A model generated the notes under the pieces. It saw only the letters and a program-made list of their open reading frames with translations. It made no database searches and was not told the origin of the DNA. From positions 1-23,577 of IMG/VR virus record IMGVR_UViG_3300048836_000936: 23,577 nt of DNA; one strand, written 5' to 3'. A program made the translations under genes and the position numbers. Below are positions 8,434-16,897 of the stretch, in pieces. The DNA comes from a virus. The first letter of the stretch is position 1. Each line of letters starts with the position of its first letter.

Positions 8434-9123
8434 ATGACCGAATACGCCTGGCCCGCCACGCTGCGGCCGTCGCGGCTGAGCTTCTACCTGCAGCACAACA
8501 CGCTGCGCTTCGTCTCGCCGGTCAGCCGCGCCACCCAGGTGCTGCGCCGCGACGGGGCGCGCTGGATCGCCGAGGCCAGCTTCGATCCGCTGAACCGCGT
8601 CCAGGCCGGCCTGCTGGAGGGGCTGCTGGCGGCGCTCGCCGGCTCGGCCAACACCATCCGCATCTGGGACTGGCGGCGCGAGTACCGCACCGGAGATCCG
8701 CGGAGCCAGGGCGAGGTGCCCGCGGGACCGTATTCCTTCTCCGACGCCACCATCTTCACCGACGGGACGGGGCTGGTGGTGGGCAGCGGCACGCCGTCAC
8801 TCGCCGCCGGTGCCCCGCGCGGTGCCCTTTCCCTCCAAACCCAGGGCTGGTGGCCGAACGCGGTGGCGGTCGGCGCCGGGGACCATATCGGCCTCGCCGG
8901 CCGGCTCTACATGGCGACGGAGTCGGTGGTGGCCTCCGGCACCGGCACGGCCACCATCCCGATCGCCCCACCGCTGCGCGCCGCGGCTTCGCTCGCCGAG
9001 CCACTGGTGCTGACCACGCCCACCGTCGCCATGCGGCTCGCCTCCGACGACGAGGGGATAAACCCGACCCGGCCGGGGCGCTTCACCGCCATCACCATCC
9101 GCCTCGAGGAGACGTTGCCATGA
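8434..9123 (+). CDS. Distal-tail-like minor tail protein
   Basis: This 229-residue protein is placed as the tail-tip ring protein (Dit position) that joins tube and baseplate hub. Directly visible: an N-terminal beta-rich half (SRLSFYLQHNTLRFVSPVSR, RWIAEASFDPLNR) like the region of distal tail proteins that contacts the tube, then a Gly/Ala/Thr-rich beta-sandwich-like half, with no signal peptide or membrane segment. In gene transfer agents and related siphoviruses the gene after the tape measure is the DUF2460/Dit-type protein, and the following order here (hub, peptidase, tip) matches. I did not recognise a diagnostic motif, so the role is from synteny. A GGGAGGG motif lies 8 nt before the ATG. 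The stop overlaps the next start (ATGA). Confidence 0.65.
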   Translation: MTEYAWPATLRPSRLSFYLQHNTLRFVSPVSRATQVLRRDGARWIAEASFDPLNRVQAGLLEGLLAALAGSANTIRIWDWRREYRTGDPRSQGEVPAGPYSFSDATIFTDGTGLVVGSGTPSLAAGAPRGALSLQTQGWWPNAVAVGAGDHIGLAGRLYMATESVVASGTGTATIPIAPPLRAAASLAEPLVLTTPTVAMRLASDDEGINPTRPGRFTAITIRLEETLP

Positions 9124-9698
9124 CAGACGGCATCGCCGCCACGCCGCGCCTCTCGCCCCAGGCCGCGGCCGCTGCCACCGCCCCTGTCGCCACCCCCGTG
9201 GTCCTCGTCGAGCTCGACTTCGCCTCCGGGCCCATCCGCGCCTGGACCGGCCTCGGGCCGCTGCATTGGGCCGGCGTAACCTACGAGGGCATGGGCACCA
9301 TCGGCGCGGTCTCCGACATCGAGGAGACCGCTGAGCTCCGGGCGGTGCGGATCACGCTAACCCTGTCACCGGTGCCGCAGGAGGTGGTCGACATCGCGCT
9401 GGCCGAGCAGTCCTTCCGCCTCCGCCCCGCGCGGCTGTGGGGCGCGCTGCTCGATGCCGAGGGCGCCTTCGTCGCCGACCCCTTTCCGCTCTGGGCCGGG
9501 CTGATGGACACCATGCAGGTGGTGGACGGAACGGAGCCCAGGATCTCGCTCACCTGCGAGAGCCGCCTGGTTGACCTCGAGCGCGCCGAGGTGCGTCGCT
9601 ACACCGACGCCGACCAGCAGGCCGAGTATCCGGGAGACCGCTTCTTCGAGTTCGTCCCCGCCCTGCAGGAGGCGGAGATCCGGCTGCCGGCCAACTGA
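9120..9698 (+). CDS. Baseplate hub-like minor tail protein
   Basis: This 192-residue protein probably forms part of the tail-tip hub. It starts at ATG 9120, overlapping the previous stop by ATGA; a longer upstream reading in the same frame is antisense-like shadow. It has an N-terminal beta-rich domain (VVLVELDFASGPIRAWTGLG, VTYEGMGTIGAVSDIEET) and a characteristic end, LVDLERAEVRRYTDADQQ followed by YPGDRFFEFVPALQ. I recall this end from siphovirus proteins found between a distal tail protein and an NlpC/P60 peptidase. In gene transfer agents this slot holds the DUF2163 hub protein, but I could not establish membership of that family here. The stop TGA overlaps the next ATG by one base, indicating coupling with the peptidase-like gene. 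Confidence 0.65.
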   Translation: MTDGIAATPRLSPQAAAAATAPVATPVVLVELDFASGPIRAWTGLGPLHWAGVTYEGMGTIGAVSDIEETAELRAVRITLTLSPVPQEVVDIALAEQSFRLRPARLWGALLDAEGAFVADPFPLWAGLMDTMQVVDGTEPRISLTCESRLVDLERAEVRRYTDADQQAEYPGDRFFEFVPALQEAEIRLPAN

Positions 9699-10051
9699 TG
9701 GCTCGGCTGCCGGATTGGCACGACCGGCTGGCAGCCCTGCTTGCCGCGGCGGAAACGCGCCCGTTCGACGCGCATAGCTGGAACTGCGGGCGCTTTGCCC
9801 TCGCCGCGGTGATGGCCACCACCGGCCGGCGGCCCGGGTGGCGCAGCCTGCCGACACTGGAGGCCACGGCCGACAGCGCCGGCTTCCCGCGCATCCCGCC
9901 GACCTTCGCGCGGGCGGGGGATGTCGTCCTGGCGGGCGATCCGCCGCGGCTCGGCGTCGTGGTCGATGGCGGCCGTGCCGCCTTCGTCGGTCCCAAGGGC
10001 CTGCTCCGCGCCCCGCTCACCACCTGTATCACCGCCTGGCGCATCGACTGA
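9698..10051 (+). CDS. NlpC/P60-like (DUF6950-type) tail peptidase
   Basis: This 117-residue protein resembles the small cysteine-peptidase-like proteins encoded before the tip protein, which in related phages may trim peptidoglycan during DNA entry. The candidate nucleophile is Cys30 in HSWNCGRFAL, followed at about residue 70 by the ARAGDVVL strand typical of NlpC/P60 folds. The usual 'HVG' segment is replaced by RLGVVVDGG, so the canonical catalytic His is missing, as I recall for DUF6950 proteins in general. Its activity is therefore uncertain. It starts one base inside the previous stop (TGATG). The C-terminal ITAWRID is also typical of this family. It is the equivalent of gene 14 of the gene-transfer-agent cluster by position. 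Confidence 0.8.
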   Translation: MARLPDWHDRLAALLAAAETRPFDAHSWNCGRFALAAVMATTGRRPGWRSLPTLEATADSAGFPRIPPTFARAGDVVLAGDPPRLGVVVDGGRAAFVGPKGLLRAPLTTCITAWRID

Positions 10052-10072
10052 TGCCTCGGAGGACCGCGCCCG

Positions 10073-12079
10073 ATGCCTGCCGCTGTCCCCCTCATTGCCG
10101 TCGCCGCGGCCGGTATCGCCTCCGCCGCGGTTGGTGGCGGCATCATCGGCGCCGTGGTCGGCGCCGGCGCCGCCTTCATCGTCTCCGCCATCGGCCAGTC
10201 GGTCTTTCCGCAGAAGCAGAAAAAGCAGGCCAGCCTCAGCCCGCAGGCGGCGGCGATCGCCGGCTTCGACGCCGGCCAGCCCGGCGCCGGCCGCACCCAG
10301 GCCTTTCGCCAGCCGGTCACCGAGCACCAGCTGGTCCTCGGCCGCTGCAAGGTGTCCGGCCCGATCGTCTTCCTGCACTCGACCACCGACGACGAGGGCC
10401 GCACCGATGGCTACTTCTATTCCGTCGTCGTGCTCGCCGCGCACCGCGTCCGCGCCATCGGCGAGGCGTTCCTCGGCGACAAGGTCGAGAGCGATGGATC
10501 GCTTGCCGGGCTGGTCCGCATCGACCGCCACCTCGGCGAGCCAGGCCAGGCGGCCGACACCAATCTGATCGCCGAGACCGGCGGCCAGTGGACCAGCGCG
10601 CATCGCGGCCGCGGCCGCGCCTATGTCGCCGTCCGGCTCAAGCTCACCGCCGAGGCCTTCCCCGCCGGTCCACCCAACATCGCGGCCATCGTCGAGGGCG
10701 CCGACACCATCCTCGACCCGCGCAGCGGCGCGACGGGCTGGACCGACAACCCGGCCCTGTTGCTCGCCTGGTACCTCACTGCGCCGTTTGGCTGGCGCGC
10801 GTCGTGGTCCGACATCGACATCCCGGCGCTGATGGCGGCCGCCAACATCTGCGACGAGCTGGTCGGCACCCGGGCCGGGGTCTACGAGCGCCGCTATACC
10901 GCCAATGGCGTGCTGTCGCTCGCCGAGGGCAAGATCGCCATCACCCGCAAGCTCGCCGCCGCCATGGCCGGCGCCCTGGTGGTCTCGGGCGGGCGGTTCT
11001 TCATCCATGCCGGCGCGCCGGCGCTGCCGGCGGCGACGCTGACCTCGGACGACCTCCGCGGCGACGTCACCATCCAGGGCGCACGGCCGCGGCGCGATCT
11101 CTTCAACGGGGTGCGCGCCGTCTATGTCGAGCCAGCCGCCAACTGGCAGCCCACCGATGCGCCGCCGCTGCTCGCGTCGAACTACGTCGCCCAGGATGGT
11201 GGCGAGATGATCTATCGCGACCTCGAATTCCCGCTCACCACCTCGGTCAGCACGGTCCAGCGGCTGATGAAGCTTGAGCTCGAGCGCAACCGCCGCCAGC
11301 GCACCGTGGCCTTCCCGGCCAACCTCTCGGCGCTGCGGCTGCGGCCCTGGGAGGCGGCGACGGTGGTCCTCGACCGCCTGACGCCCTTCCCGGCGCGCGT
11401 CACTGCCTGGTCGCTGGCCGCCGAGGGCGGCGTCGATCTCACCCTGGAGGAGGAGGACGCCGCGGTGTGGGACTGGAACCCGGCGGTCGATGAGCGCGCC
11501 ACCGGATCGAACCCCGCCGTGGTGCTGCCCAACCCGGGGGTCATCGCCGCGCCGGCTGGCATCACGGTGGAGACGCCACAGGCGACCGCCTTTGCCGTCC
11601 TGGCCGTGTCCTGGGCGGCGGTCGGTTCCTCGCACCTCGCCGGCTACCAGGTGGAGTTCCTGCCCGCCTCTGTCGCGGCCTGGCAGGGCTATGGCGGCTC
11701 GCTGGGCGCCACCGCCGCTGCGATCTCAACCGCCGAGCCGACCGGCTTCCGGGTGCGCGCCGTGGCGCGCAGTGGCGCGGTGTCGGGCTGGCGGCAGGCC
11801 CTCGTCCCGGCCGCAGTGGCGGCGCCCACGGCGACGGGCATCAGTGGCGGGATCCGGCTCTCCGGCGGGTTCCCCTCCGACGCGGTGCGGCTGCAGGTCT
11901 TCGAGGCCAGCACGAACAGCCTCGCCGCGGCGACCAAGCTGCCGGACGAACCGACCGGGCTCTTCTGGGACCGCACCGGTCTGACCGCCGGCGACACCCG
12001 TTGGTACTGGCTGCGCGCCGTCTCGGCGGAGGGCAACGTCTCGGCCCTGGCTGGGCCGGTGACAGCGACCGCGCTGTAG
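10073..12079 (+). CDS. Tail tip attachment / host specificity protein (J-like, TipJ)
   Basis: This 668-residue protein is the central tail fibre/tip protein that contacts the host. Residues 1-48 are strongly Gly/Ala/Val-rich with membrane-inserting character (IIGAVVGAGAAFIVSAIGQS), common at the start of J-like proteins. The middle contains the conserved tail-3/tip region: VLGRCKVSGPIVFLHST near 88-104, a TGWTDNPALLLAWYLT segment near 225, and LPLT-type beta segments up to about 460 (VVLDRLTPFPARVTAW). Residues from about 500 onward have fibronectin-III-like character (FAVLAVSWAAVGSSHLAGYQ). A GGAGG lies at 10058-10062, 10 nt before the chosen ATG. It is shorter than lambda J. Its tail-spike partner follows after an 11-nt gap. 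Confidence 0.87.
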   Translation: MPAAVPLIAVAAAGIASAAVGGGIIGAVVGAGAAFIVSAIGQSVFPQKQKKQASLSPQAAAIAGFDAGQPGAGRTQAFRQPVTEHQLVLGRCKVSGPIVFLHSTTDDEGRTDGYFYSVVVLAAHRVRAIGEAFLGDKVESDGSLAGLVRIDRHLGEPGQAADTNLIAETGGQWTSAHRGRGRAYVAVRLKLTAEAFPAGPPNIAAIVEGADTILDPRSGATGWTDNPALLLAWYLTAPFGWRASWSDIDIPALMAAANICDELVGTRAGVYERRYTANGVLSLAEGKIAITRKLAAAMAGALVVSGGRFFIHAGAPALPAATLTSDDLRGDVTIQGARPRRDLFNGVRAVYVEPAANWQPTDAPPLLASNYVAQDGGEMIYRDLEFPLTTSVSTVQRLMKLELERNRRQRTVAFPANLSALRLRPWEAATVVLDRLTPFPARVTAWSLAAEGGVDLTLEEEDAAVWDWNPAVDERATGSNPAVVLPNPGVIAAPAGITVETPQATAFAVLAVSWAAVGSSHLAGYQVEFLPASVAAWQGYGGSLGATAAAISTAEPTGFRVRAVARSGAVSGWRQALVPAAVAAPTATGISGGIRLSGGFPSDAVRLQVFEASTNSLAAATKLPDEPTGLFWDRTGLTAGDTRWYWLRAVSAEGNVSALAGPVTATAL

Positions 12080-12090
12080 GGGAATCCTCC

Positions 12091-13917
12091 ATGCCCGCCC
12101 GCATCGACGACCTGCTGGTGCTCGACACCGCGGTCAGCAAGACCGATCTCGCCAAGTACCTGCGCGACCGCGAGACGGTGCTGCCCTCCGACTTCGGCGG
12201 CCTCGGCGATGGCGTCGCCGATGATCGCGCCCCCATCCAGGCGGCTTTCGACCGCGCGGCGGCCGACCAGAAATTCGCGGTCATCCCGCCCGGCACCTGG
12301 AACGTCTCCGCCGGTGTCACCCTCGGCGGCGGTGCCCGCGGGCTGATCATGCACGGCGTCATCCGCTACACCGGCAGCGCCCCGGCGACCGTGCTGACGC
12401 TCGGCGATGGCGGCACGGTCCGCAACGGAGAGAAGCACTATGCCGGGCTGCAGGTCACCCGGCAGATCCAGTCCGACTGGCTCGACGAGGCTGACATCGG
12501 CATCCTGGTGCGCAACATCGACGCCTCGGTGGTCGAGCTGCGCCTGGTGTCGGGCTTCACCATCGGCATGCGCACCCTGGGCGACGGCCGCGGCGTCGAG
12601 GACAGCACCTTCCACCTCGGGCGGATCCTCAACAACCGCATCGGCCTCGATATCCGCTGCGCCACCGCGACCGCCTGGAACACCTCCATCCGCTACTACG
12701 GCGGGCACTTCGCGATCGCGACCGGGATCAACCCCACCATCGACCGCTTCGGGATCCGGCTGTCCAAGGCGGACAGCGCCTACAACAACCACAACCGGCA
12801 CGTCTTCGACGCGCCGAATTTCGAGTTGCGCCAGCTCGATCCGAACGTCGCGATCCCCTTCCTCAACGAGACCAGCGGCTCGGCGATCATCGGCCGGGCG
12901 CTGCGCATGGAGGCCTGCTCGCCGATCGTCGCCCGGCACACCGCGGCGGCGCAGGATTGCGAGTACGAGGTCGCCTGGTCCAACACCTACCAGGTCGGCA
13001 TCGACTACACAGCCACCGCCACCCGCTGCGGCAACACCGTGCTCAACCGCCACCGCGCCCCGGCGTCGCGGCATCTGCGGCTGCACGGCGCCGTGCCGAA
13101 TGTTCGGGCCCAGGCCTTCCGGCACAGCGCGACCGAGATCGGCGTCGAGGGGCTGGCGGTGGTCGCCACCTCGACCACCAGCGCCACCAACCTCGCCGGG
13201 CTGTCCTTCAATGGGCTGGACGACATCACGCCGACCGCGCGCGGGTTGCTCCTCGAGGCGCAGCGGGGGCTGGCCTTCGTGGTGGAGTGCAGTCAGGCGA
13301 AGGAGTTCGCCCTGGTTCATTCCCTTGTCGGTGGCGTCGACGGCGGGCGCGTCTTCGTCCGCTGCTTCGACGCGGCGATGAATGTGCGGGAGAACATCGC
13401 CGGCGACGCGCTGGCCTCCATCACCACGCTGCTGTGGAACGTCCCGTCCAAGGCCTGGACCGGCGGCGCGGCCATGGCCGACGCGTCGCTGAACAAACGC
13501 ATGACGGTGAGGCTTGGCGCAGGCGTTGCCTTCGCGCAGATCGGCATCGTCGGCTTCGATGGGCAGATCGAGGTCGAAGCATTGCGGCTCTATGGGCTGC
13601 CGGAGGCGGCACCGGCGCTGCTCTGTGGGACGCCGGCCCTGCCGGTGGGGCAGCGGGAGTTCGCGGCGGAGGTAGCGTGGGACCTGCCATCGCTGGCCCC
13701 TGGAGCGACCAGTCTGCTCGACGTCACCGTCAACGGCGCACGGCAGGGAGACCTTGCCCATACCGCGCTCGCCTCGTCGACGCGCTTCATCGAGCTCGAC
13801 GCCGCGGCCTGGTCCAACAATACCGTCCGGGTGATGGCGCACAACATCTCACCCGCGACCTTCGATCTCGGATCGGCAACGCTATCGGTGCAGGTGACTA
13901 AGCGGCGTGTGCCATGA
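12091..13917 (+). CDS. Tail spike protein, pectate-lyase-like beta-helix
   Basis: This 608-residue protein is a probable receptor-binding tail spike, perhaps a polysaccharide depolymerase. After a short N-terminal attachment segment (about 1-35, LLVLDTAVSKTDLAKYLRDR) comes the typical beta-helix opening LPSDFGGLGDGVADDRAPIQ, then VIPPGTWNVSAGVTLGGG, as in the Pectate_lyase_3 superfamily. Repeated short Gly/Asn/Thr-rich strands continue to about residue 390, and a separate beta-rich C-terminal domain follows. No catalytic acid pair can be assigned by eye. The ATG at 12091 is preceded by AGGGGA; the longer upstream reading overlaps the tip gene and is rejected. It is the last recognisable phage gene in the window; no lysis genes follow. 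Confidence 0.83.
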   Translation: MPARIDDLLVLDTAVSKTDLAKYLRDRETVLPSDFGGLGDGVADDRAPIQAAFDRAAADQKFAVIPPGTWNVSAGVTLGGGARGLIMHGVIRYTGSAPATVLTLGDGGTVRNGEKHYAGLQVTRQIQSDWLDEADIGILVRNIDASVVELRLVSGFTIGMRTLGDGRGVEDSTFHLGRILNNRIGLDIRCATATAWNTSIRYYGGHFAIATGINPTIDRFGIRLSKADSAYNNHNRHVFDAPNFELRQLDPNVAIPFLNETSGSAIIGRALRMEACSPIVARHTAAAQDCEYEVAWSNTYQVGIDYTATATRCGNTVLNRHRAPASRHLRLHGAVPNVRAQAFRHSATEIGVEGLAVVATSTTSATNLAGLSFNGLDDITPTARGLLLEAQRGLAFVVECSQAKEFALVHSLVGGVDGGRVFVRCFDAAMNVRENIAGDALASITTLLWNVPSKAWTGGAAMADASLNKRMTVRLGAGVAFAQIGIVGFDGQIEVEALRLYGLPEAAPALLCGTPALPVGQREFAAEVAWDLPSLAPGATSLLDVTVNGARQGDLAHTALASSTRFIELDAAAWSNNTVRVMAHNISPATFDLGSATLSVQVTKRRVP

Positions 13918-13924
13918 GCCGGAT

Positions 13925-13954
13925 GGCGGGTGCGGTGTCACCTCCGCACCCGCC
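13925..13954. terminator. Hairpin terminator-like structure after tail spike
   Basis: A perfect 11-bp inverted repeat GGCGGGTGCGG (13925-13935) and CCGCACCCGCC (13944-13954) with an 8-base loop begins 7 bases after the spike stop. No T-run follows on either strand, so intrinsic termination may be weak or Rho-assisted. A second hairpin made of two GGCCGGCC copies (13966-13973, 13981-13988) follows closely. It sits between converging transcription units. Confidence 0.6.
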
Positions 13955-14198
13955 TCCAACCGTGCGGCCGGCCCTATGACGGCCGGCCTGGTAGGCGCCA
14001 GCGGGGTCGCCGCCATTCCCACCACCACCCTCGATCTGCCCCTCGTGCAGCGTCTCCGGCGGTCCCCGCGCTTTCGGGTCCGGGTCCCCTTGCGGCGACG
14101 ATAGCAGCCGGTGGTCACGATGGAAGTGTGAGCATGTGCGAGTGCTCCGCCGGCAGCTTCAACGAACTCTTGCCGTCGCGAAGAGATTGCAAGCGAGA
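13955..14198. other. Convergent intergenic region, nothing confirmed
   Basis: This region lies between the hairpin behind the tail spike and the end of the reverse-strand 385-aa gene. A 42-codon frame (ATG 13976, stop 14102-14104) begins within a CTATGA overlap with a 21-codon frame from ATG 13914, but its Arg-rich end and lack of a good ribosome-binding site argue against a gene. I see no tRNA, attachment-site-like repeat or integrase, so the prophage end could lie here but is unmarked. Confidence 0.35.
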
Positions 14199-15356
14199 TC
14201 ACGGAATTCGCGCTGGGTAAGGAATATCGAGATCGCGTTGCAGCGAATGAAGCCTGATGTTCGAACCATCGAGATCCCTCGAGAAGCGAAGGATCTCCTG
14301 CCGCAGCTTGAGGTTCCCGTCCTCCAGCGAGAGTTGCTCGGATACCACCGCCCGATACAGCGTTTCGCCGTCACTGGCGCTGCGGGCCGCGGCCGGAACC
14401 GCGTCGCCGAACTGTGCGAAGAGGGCACGCCCCTTCTCTGCCAGTGAGAGGCCAGTTTCGAGCTTGTCGAGGAAGCTCAACATCGCTGCTGCACGCTCGG
14501 CGCGCCGCAGGTCCCTCGCCAGCCGTTCCCTGACCTCCTGCAATTTCTGACGGCTCTCCCTGGCGTTGCTGAGGACCGCCTCGGCATTTCGTCGCGCTGC
14601 CTCCTCGATCGGCGCATGCCGCACCGCGCGCTCCAGCGCAGCGATACGCTCCACCTCCTGCTGCGTTTCCAGGGCCTGCCTGGCGATGCCAACAGCTCGC
14701 ACACTTCGCCGATTGGCCGACAGCACTCCATATGCCAGTCCGTTGATCTCCTGGACCTCCAACCCGTCTGGGCCTTCCTTGATCCAGAGGAACCAGCTGT
14801 TCTCGTTCGAAGTCACCCAGTATCGTCGGTCATTGCCGACCGGAGCACGCCCTTGAGAGGATCCTGTCGGAGAGCCCGGCCGAAGCGTAGGCGGGCGTAC
14901 GGGTGCGCCGACCACGGCATCAGGGCTCGATCCAATCCCCACGAGGGACATGTGCTCGAAGCGCGTCTGCTGAGGCCCCTCGGTCGGGATCCGCTGTCGC
15001 AATACCTCGACCTCCACGAGGATGCCCTGACCTCCAAGCCACGGGACCAAGCGATCCAGCTGTGGCCGCATCGCGTCCCAGGCCCGTGCAGCCTCGACCC
15101 TCGTCGCACGGCCATCCAGCATTTCGAGGACTGCCGGTCCGAGTTCCTCGATGGCGCGGTAGGTGCGGCGGCGGATTGCGCCGGCCCTGGAGACGCCGTC
15201 TCCTGCCAGGTCCGGACCAAGGGCAGGTGGTGGCGGCACCGTGACGACGAGGTCGCCACCGCCAACCGGGACCTCCCCGCTCATCGCCATCCCTCCGACA
15301 ACCAGGGTGAGCGGCAGGGTGAGCGCCCACAGCGCCTTTCTATTCGAACCGTTCAT
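14199..15356 (-). CDS. Secreted or membrane-anchored coiled-coil protein of unknown function
   Basis: I do not recognise this 385-residue protein. Visible: a basic start and hydrophobic segment (residues 6-25, RKALWALTLPLTLVVGGMAM) fitting a Sec signal or anchor without a lipobox Cys; a helical part to about 110; a Pro/Ser-rich linker (about 140-175); a short beta part including RRYWVTSNENSWFLWIKEGP; and a long coiled coil from about 220 to 320 (ETQQEVERIAALERAVRH, RESRQKLQEVRERLARDL), with a second heptad-rich piece near the C-terminus. The start ATG overlaps the stop of the 464-aa gene (ATGA), with GGGAGG just upstream, so the two are translationally coupled and probably work together in the periplasm or outside. 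A role as partner subunit, pore-former or surface protein is speculation. Confidence 0.7.
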   Translation of the reverse strand: MNGSNRKALWALTLPLTLVVGGMAMSGEVPVGGGDLVVTVPPPPALGPDLAGDGVSRAGAIRRRTYRAIEELGPAVLEMLDGRATRVEAARAWDAMRPQLDRLVPWLGGQGILVEVEVLRQRIPTEGPQQTRFEHMSLVGIGSSPDAVVGAPVRPPTLRPGSPTGSSQGRAPVGNDRRYWVTSNENSWFLWIKEGPDGLEVQEINGLAYGVLSANRRSVRAVGIARQALETQQEVERIAALERAVRHAPIEEAARRNAEAVLSNARESRQKLQEVRERLARDLRRAERAAAMLSFLDKLETGLSLAEKGRALFAQFGDAVPAAARSASDGETLYRAVVSEQLSLEDGNLKLRQEILRFSRDLDGSNIRLHSLQRDLDIPYPARIP

Positions 15357-16747
15357 GGCGAAATCCTCCCGAACACGGCCTCGATCTGCGTTTCCGCGCC
15401 TTCGATGATCTCCATCGCAGCATCGAGGAAGGCGAGGCGTTGCTCGATCAGGTCCAGGCTCGCGACCGCGGGCCTTCCGGGAGCTGGGATCCCACCTTCC
15501 ACGAGGAGTGCCATCGCCCTGACCTCCTCCGCGGCAGTCCTCATGCCCGGTCTCGCCAAGGCGGCGTCCTTCAGGCTGCCGCGCCGGACATCGATCGGCT
15601 GGCAGACGCTGGGACGCGCTCGTCGGGCCCAGGCGGGAAGGTCAGCGACGCCCTGGACGAACTCCACATGCGTGCGTGTTGCGGCGCCCGAGGCGTCGCG
15701 CACGATGCGCCAAGCGTGATGGAACTGTTGGGCGGGGCCGTGCCACGCTGGAATGGACCAGCAACTGGGCGCCGTACCAGGCGCAAATGAGACTGGCAGG
15801 AATGCGCAGTCACGCGATGCGGGTGTGTATTCGCGCACGCACTCCCGGGAGACACCCGCACCTGTCGATGCGCGCGTCGCGATCGAGAAGCCCGAAGCCC
15901 GGGCTGCCGGATTCTTCGAGATCGCGTCGAGCCGGCGAGCGAGTTGCGTACCGACCATCAGCCGTTGGTTTGCCGCCGAGTCCTCGCGTTCCAGGTCGCG
16001 CAGGGCAGCGAGCCAGGCGCGATAGCCTTCGCCCATGGACCAGAAGGCCCGGTCCTCCCCGTCGACGAGCAGCGTCAGGTGACCCTCGAGGCCGAGCGCC
16101 ATCGGCAGAATGATGCCGGCAAGGGGGTCTGCGCCGCGCCGGTTCGAGGTCAGGTGGTGGCGGGCGGCGCGCATCCGGCTGAGCATCGCCTCGACCTGGG
16201 AGCGGCGCTTCGCGTAGGCCTCCTCAGGCGTCCATCCTGCGTCGAAGAGCTCGCGCCATTCGCCGCCGACGGCGTTGATGGACTCGATGATGTGACGGGT
16301 GTCGCGAGCATCGAGGATGCTCTCGAAGACGTTGGGAAGAGCGCCCACCGCGAGGCTGAGGTTGGCGACCGCATCCTGGATGTTGGCGATCTGGCCCGCC
16401 ATGATGTCGATCTTGTCGTTGATCGCTCTCAGCATGAGCGACATCGGGCTGGGCGAACTGTTCGTGAACAGTTTGACGGCGGTCAAGCCGAAGGAGAGGG
16501 CCGCCACCGGATCAATGGCGACAGCGCGGCGCGGTGTCATCAGCAGCGCGGCCGGACCGCCGGTTCCCATGGCGGCGAGGGCAGTCATCGCCAGCGGGAA
16601 TAGGCGACGGCGGCTGATGGGCGTTGGTGGGCGATGGCCCGAAGGCTCTACCGTCTCACTGTATGGGCCATCTCGCACGAGTGCTTCTCGGCAGGTCTGG
16701 CGAGAGTCGATGAGGGCGCAGCCCGCCGATGATATCATCTTGGACAT
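15353..16747 (-). CDS. Tat-signal secreted helical protein of unknown function
   Basis: This 464-residue protein is not recognised. It carries a twin-arginine-like signal (SRRRLFPLAMTALAAMGTGG, about residues 45-64), suggesting folded export. The basic motif lies unusually far from the first ATG (16747), so translation may start at an internal GTG (codon 25). The mature part is mostly helical, with an amphipathic hydrophobic segment (INDKIDIMAGQIANIQDAVA, about 109-128) then repeated helices; an AGGA motif lies about 13 nt before the ATG. Four mature-region cysteines (in RECV, SRDCAF, APSCWS, PSVCQP) could form disulfides, consistent with an extracytoplasmic place. It is the middle gene of a probable three-gene reverse-strand operon, coupled to the following gene by ATGA. 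A helical pore-forming or binding protein is one possibility, without direct evidence. Confidence 0.7.
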   Translation of the reverse strand: MSKMISSAGCALIDSRQTCREALVRDGPYSETVEPSGHRPPTPISRRRLFPLAMTALAAMGTGGPAALLMTPRRAVAIDPVAALSFGLTAVKLFTNSSPSPMSLMLRAINDKIDIMAGQIANIQDAVANLSLAVGALPNVFESILDARDTRHIIESINAVGGEWRELFDAGWTPEEAYAKRRSQVEAMLSRMRAARHHLTSNRRGADPLAGIILPMALGLEGHLTLLVDGEDRAFWSMGEGYRAWLAALRDLEREDSAANQRLMVGTQLARRLDAISKNPAARASGFSIATRASTGAGVSRECVREYTPASRDCAFLPVSFAPGTAPSCWSIPAWHGPAQQFHHAWRIVRDASGAATRTHVEFVQGVADLPAWARRARPSVCQPIDVRRGSLKDAALARPGMRTAAEEVRAMALLVEGGIPAPGRPAVASLDLIEQRLAFLDAAMEIIEGAETQIEAVFGRISP

Positions 16748-16897
16748 TGATCTCGTGTTCCTGCGACGATGGTGACCAATTGAAGAAGGAGCGACCGCCC
16801 TTCAATCCAGTCGCTTTGCCATTGCACCGCGCTGGCGGATCCGGATGCGGTAGCGCCCCCCGCCAGGCGTGGCTCGGTCGGGGGAGCGAATGCGGCT

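Noticed and set aside
6910-8496. 528-codon minus-strand frame opposite the tape measure
   Set aside because: Shadow of a GC-rich coiled-coil gene; composition dominated by Ala, Leu, Gly and Arg, with no motif.
9599-11635. 678-codon open frame on the minus strand opposite hub, peptidase and tip genes
   Set aside because: It is a high-GC antisense shadow: low-complexity Gly/Arg/Asp-rich translation, no ribosome-binding site, and the + strand genes are recognisable and tightly packed.
11689-13842. 717-codon open frame on the minus strand opposite tip end and tail spike
   Set aside because: Same reason; the + strand shows clear beta-helix spike features, and the antisense translation is repetitive Gly/Val/Asp/Arg-rich.
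13976-14104. 42-codon frame after the tail spike
   Set aside because: No Shine-Dalgarno, lies in hairpin-rich DNA and ends in an Arg-rich stretch typical of random GC-rich frames.
16832-16866. CTGGCGG / CCGCCAG inverted repeat between the pre-peptide and Tat-protein genes as a terminator
   Set aside because: The loop is 21 bases and no T-run follows; it may be a weak attenuator at most.
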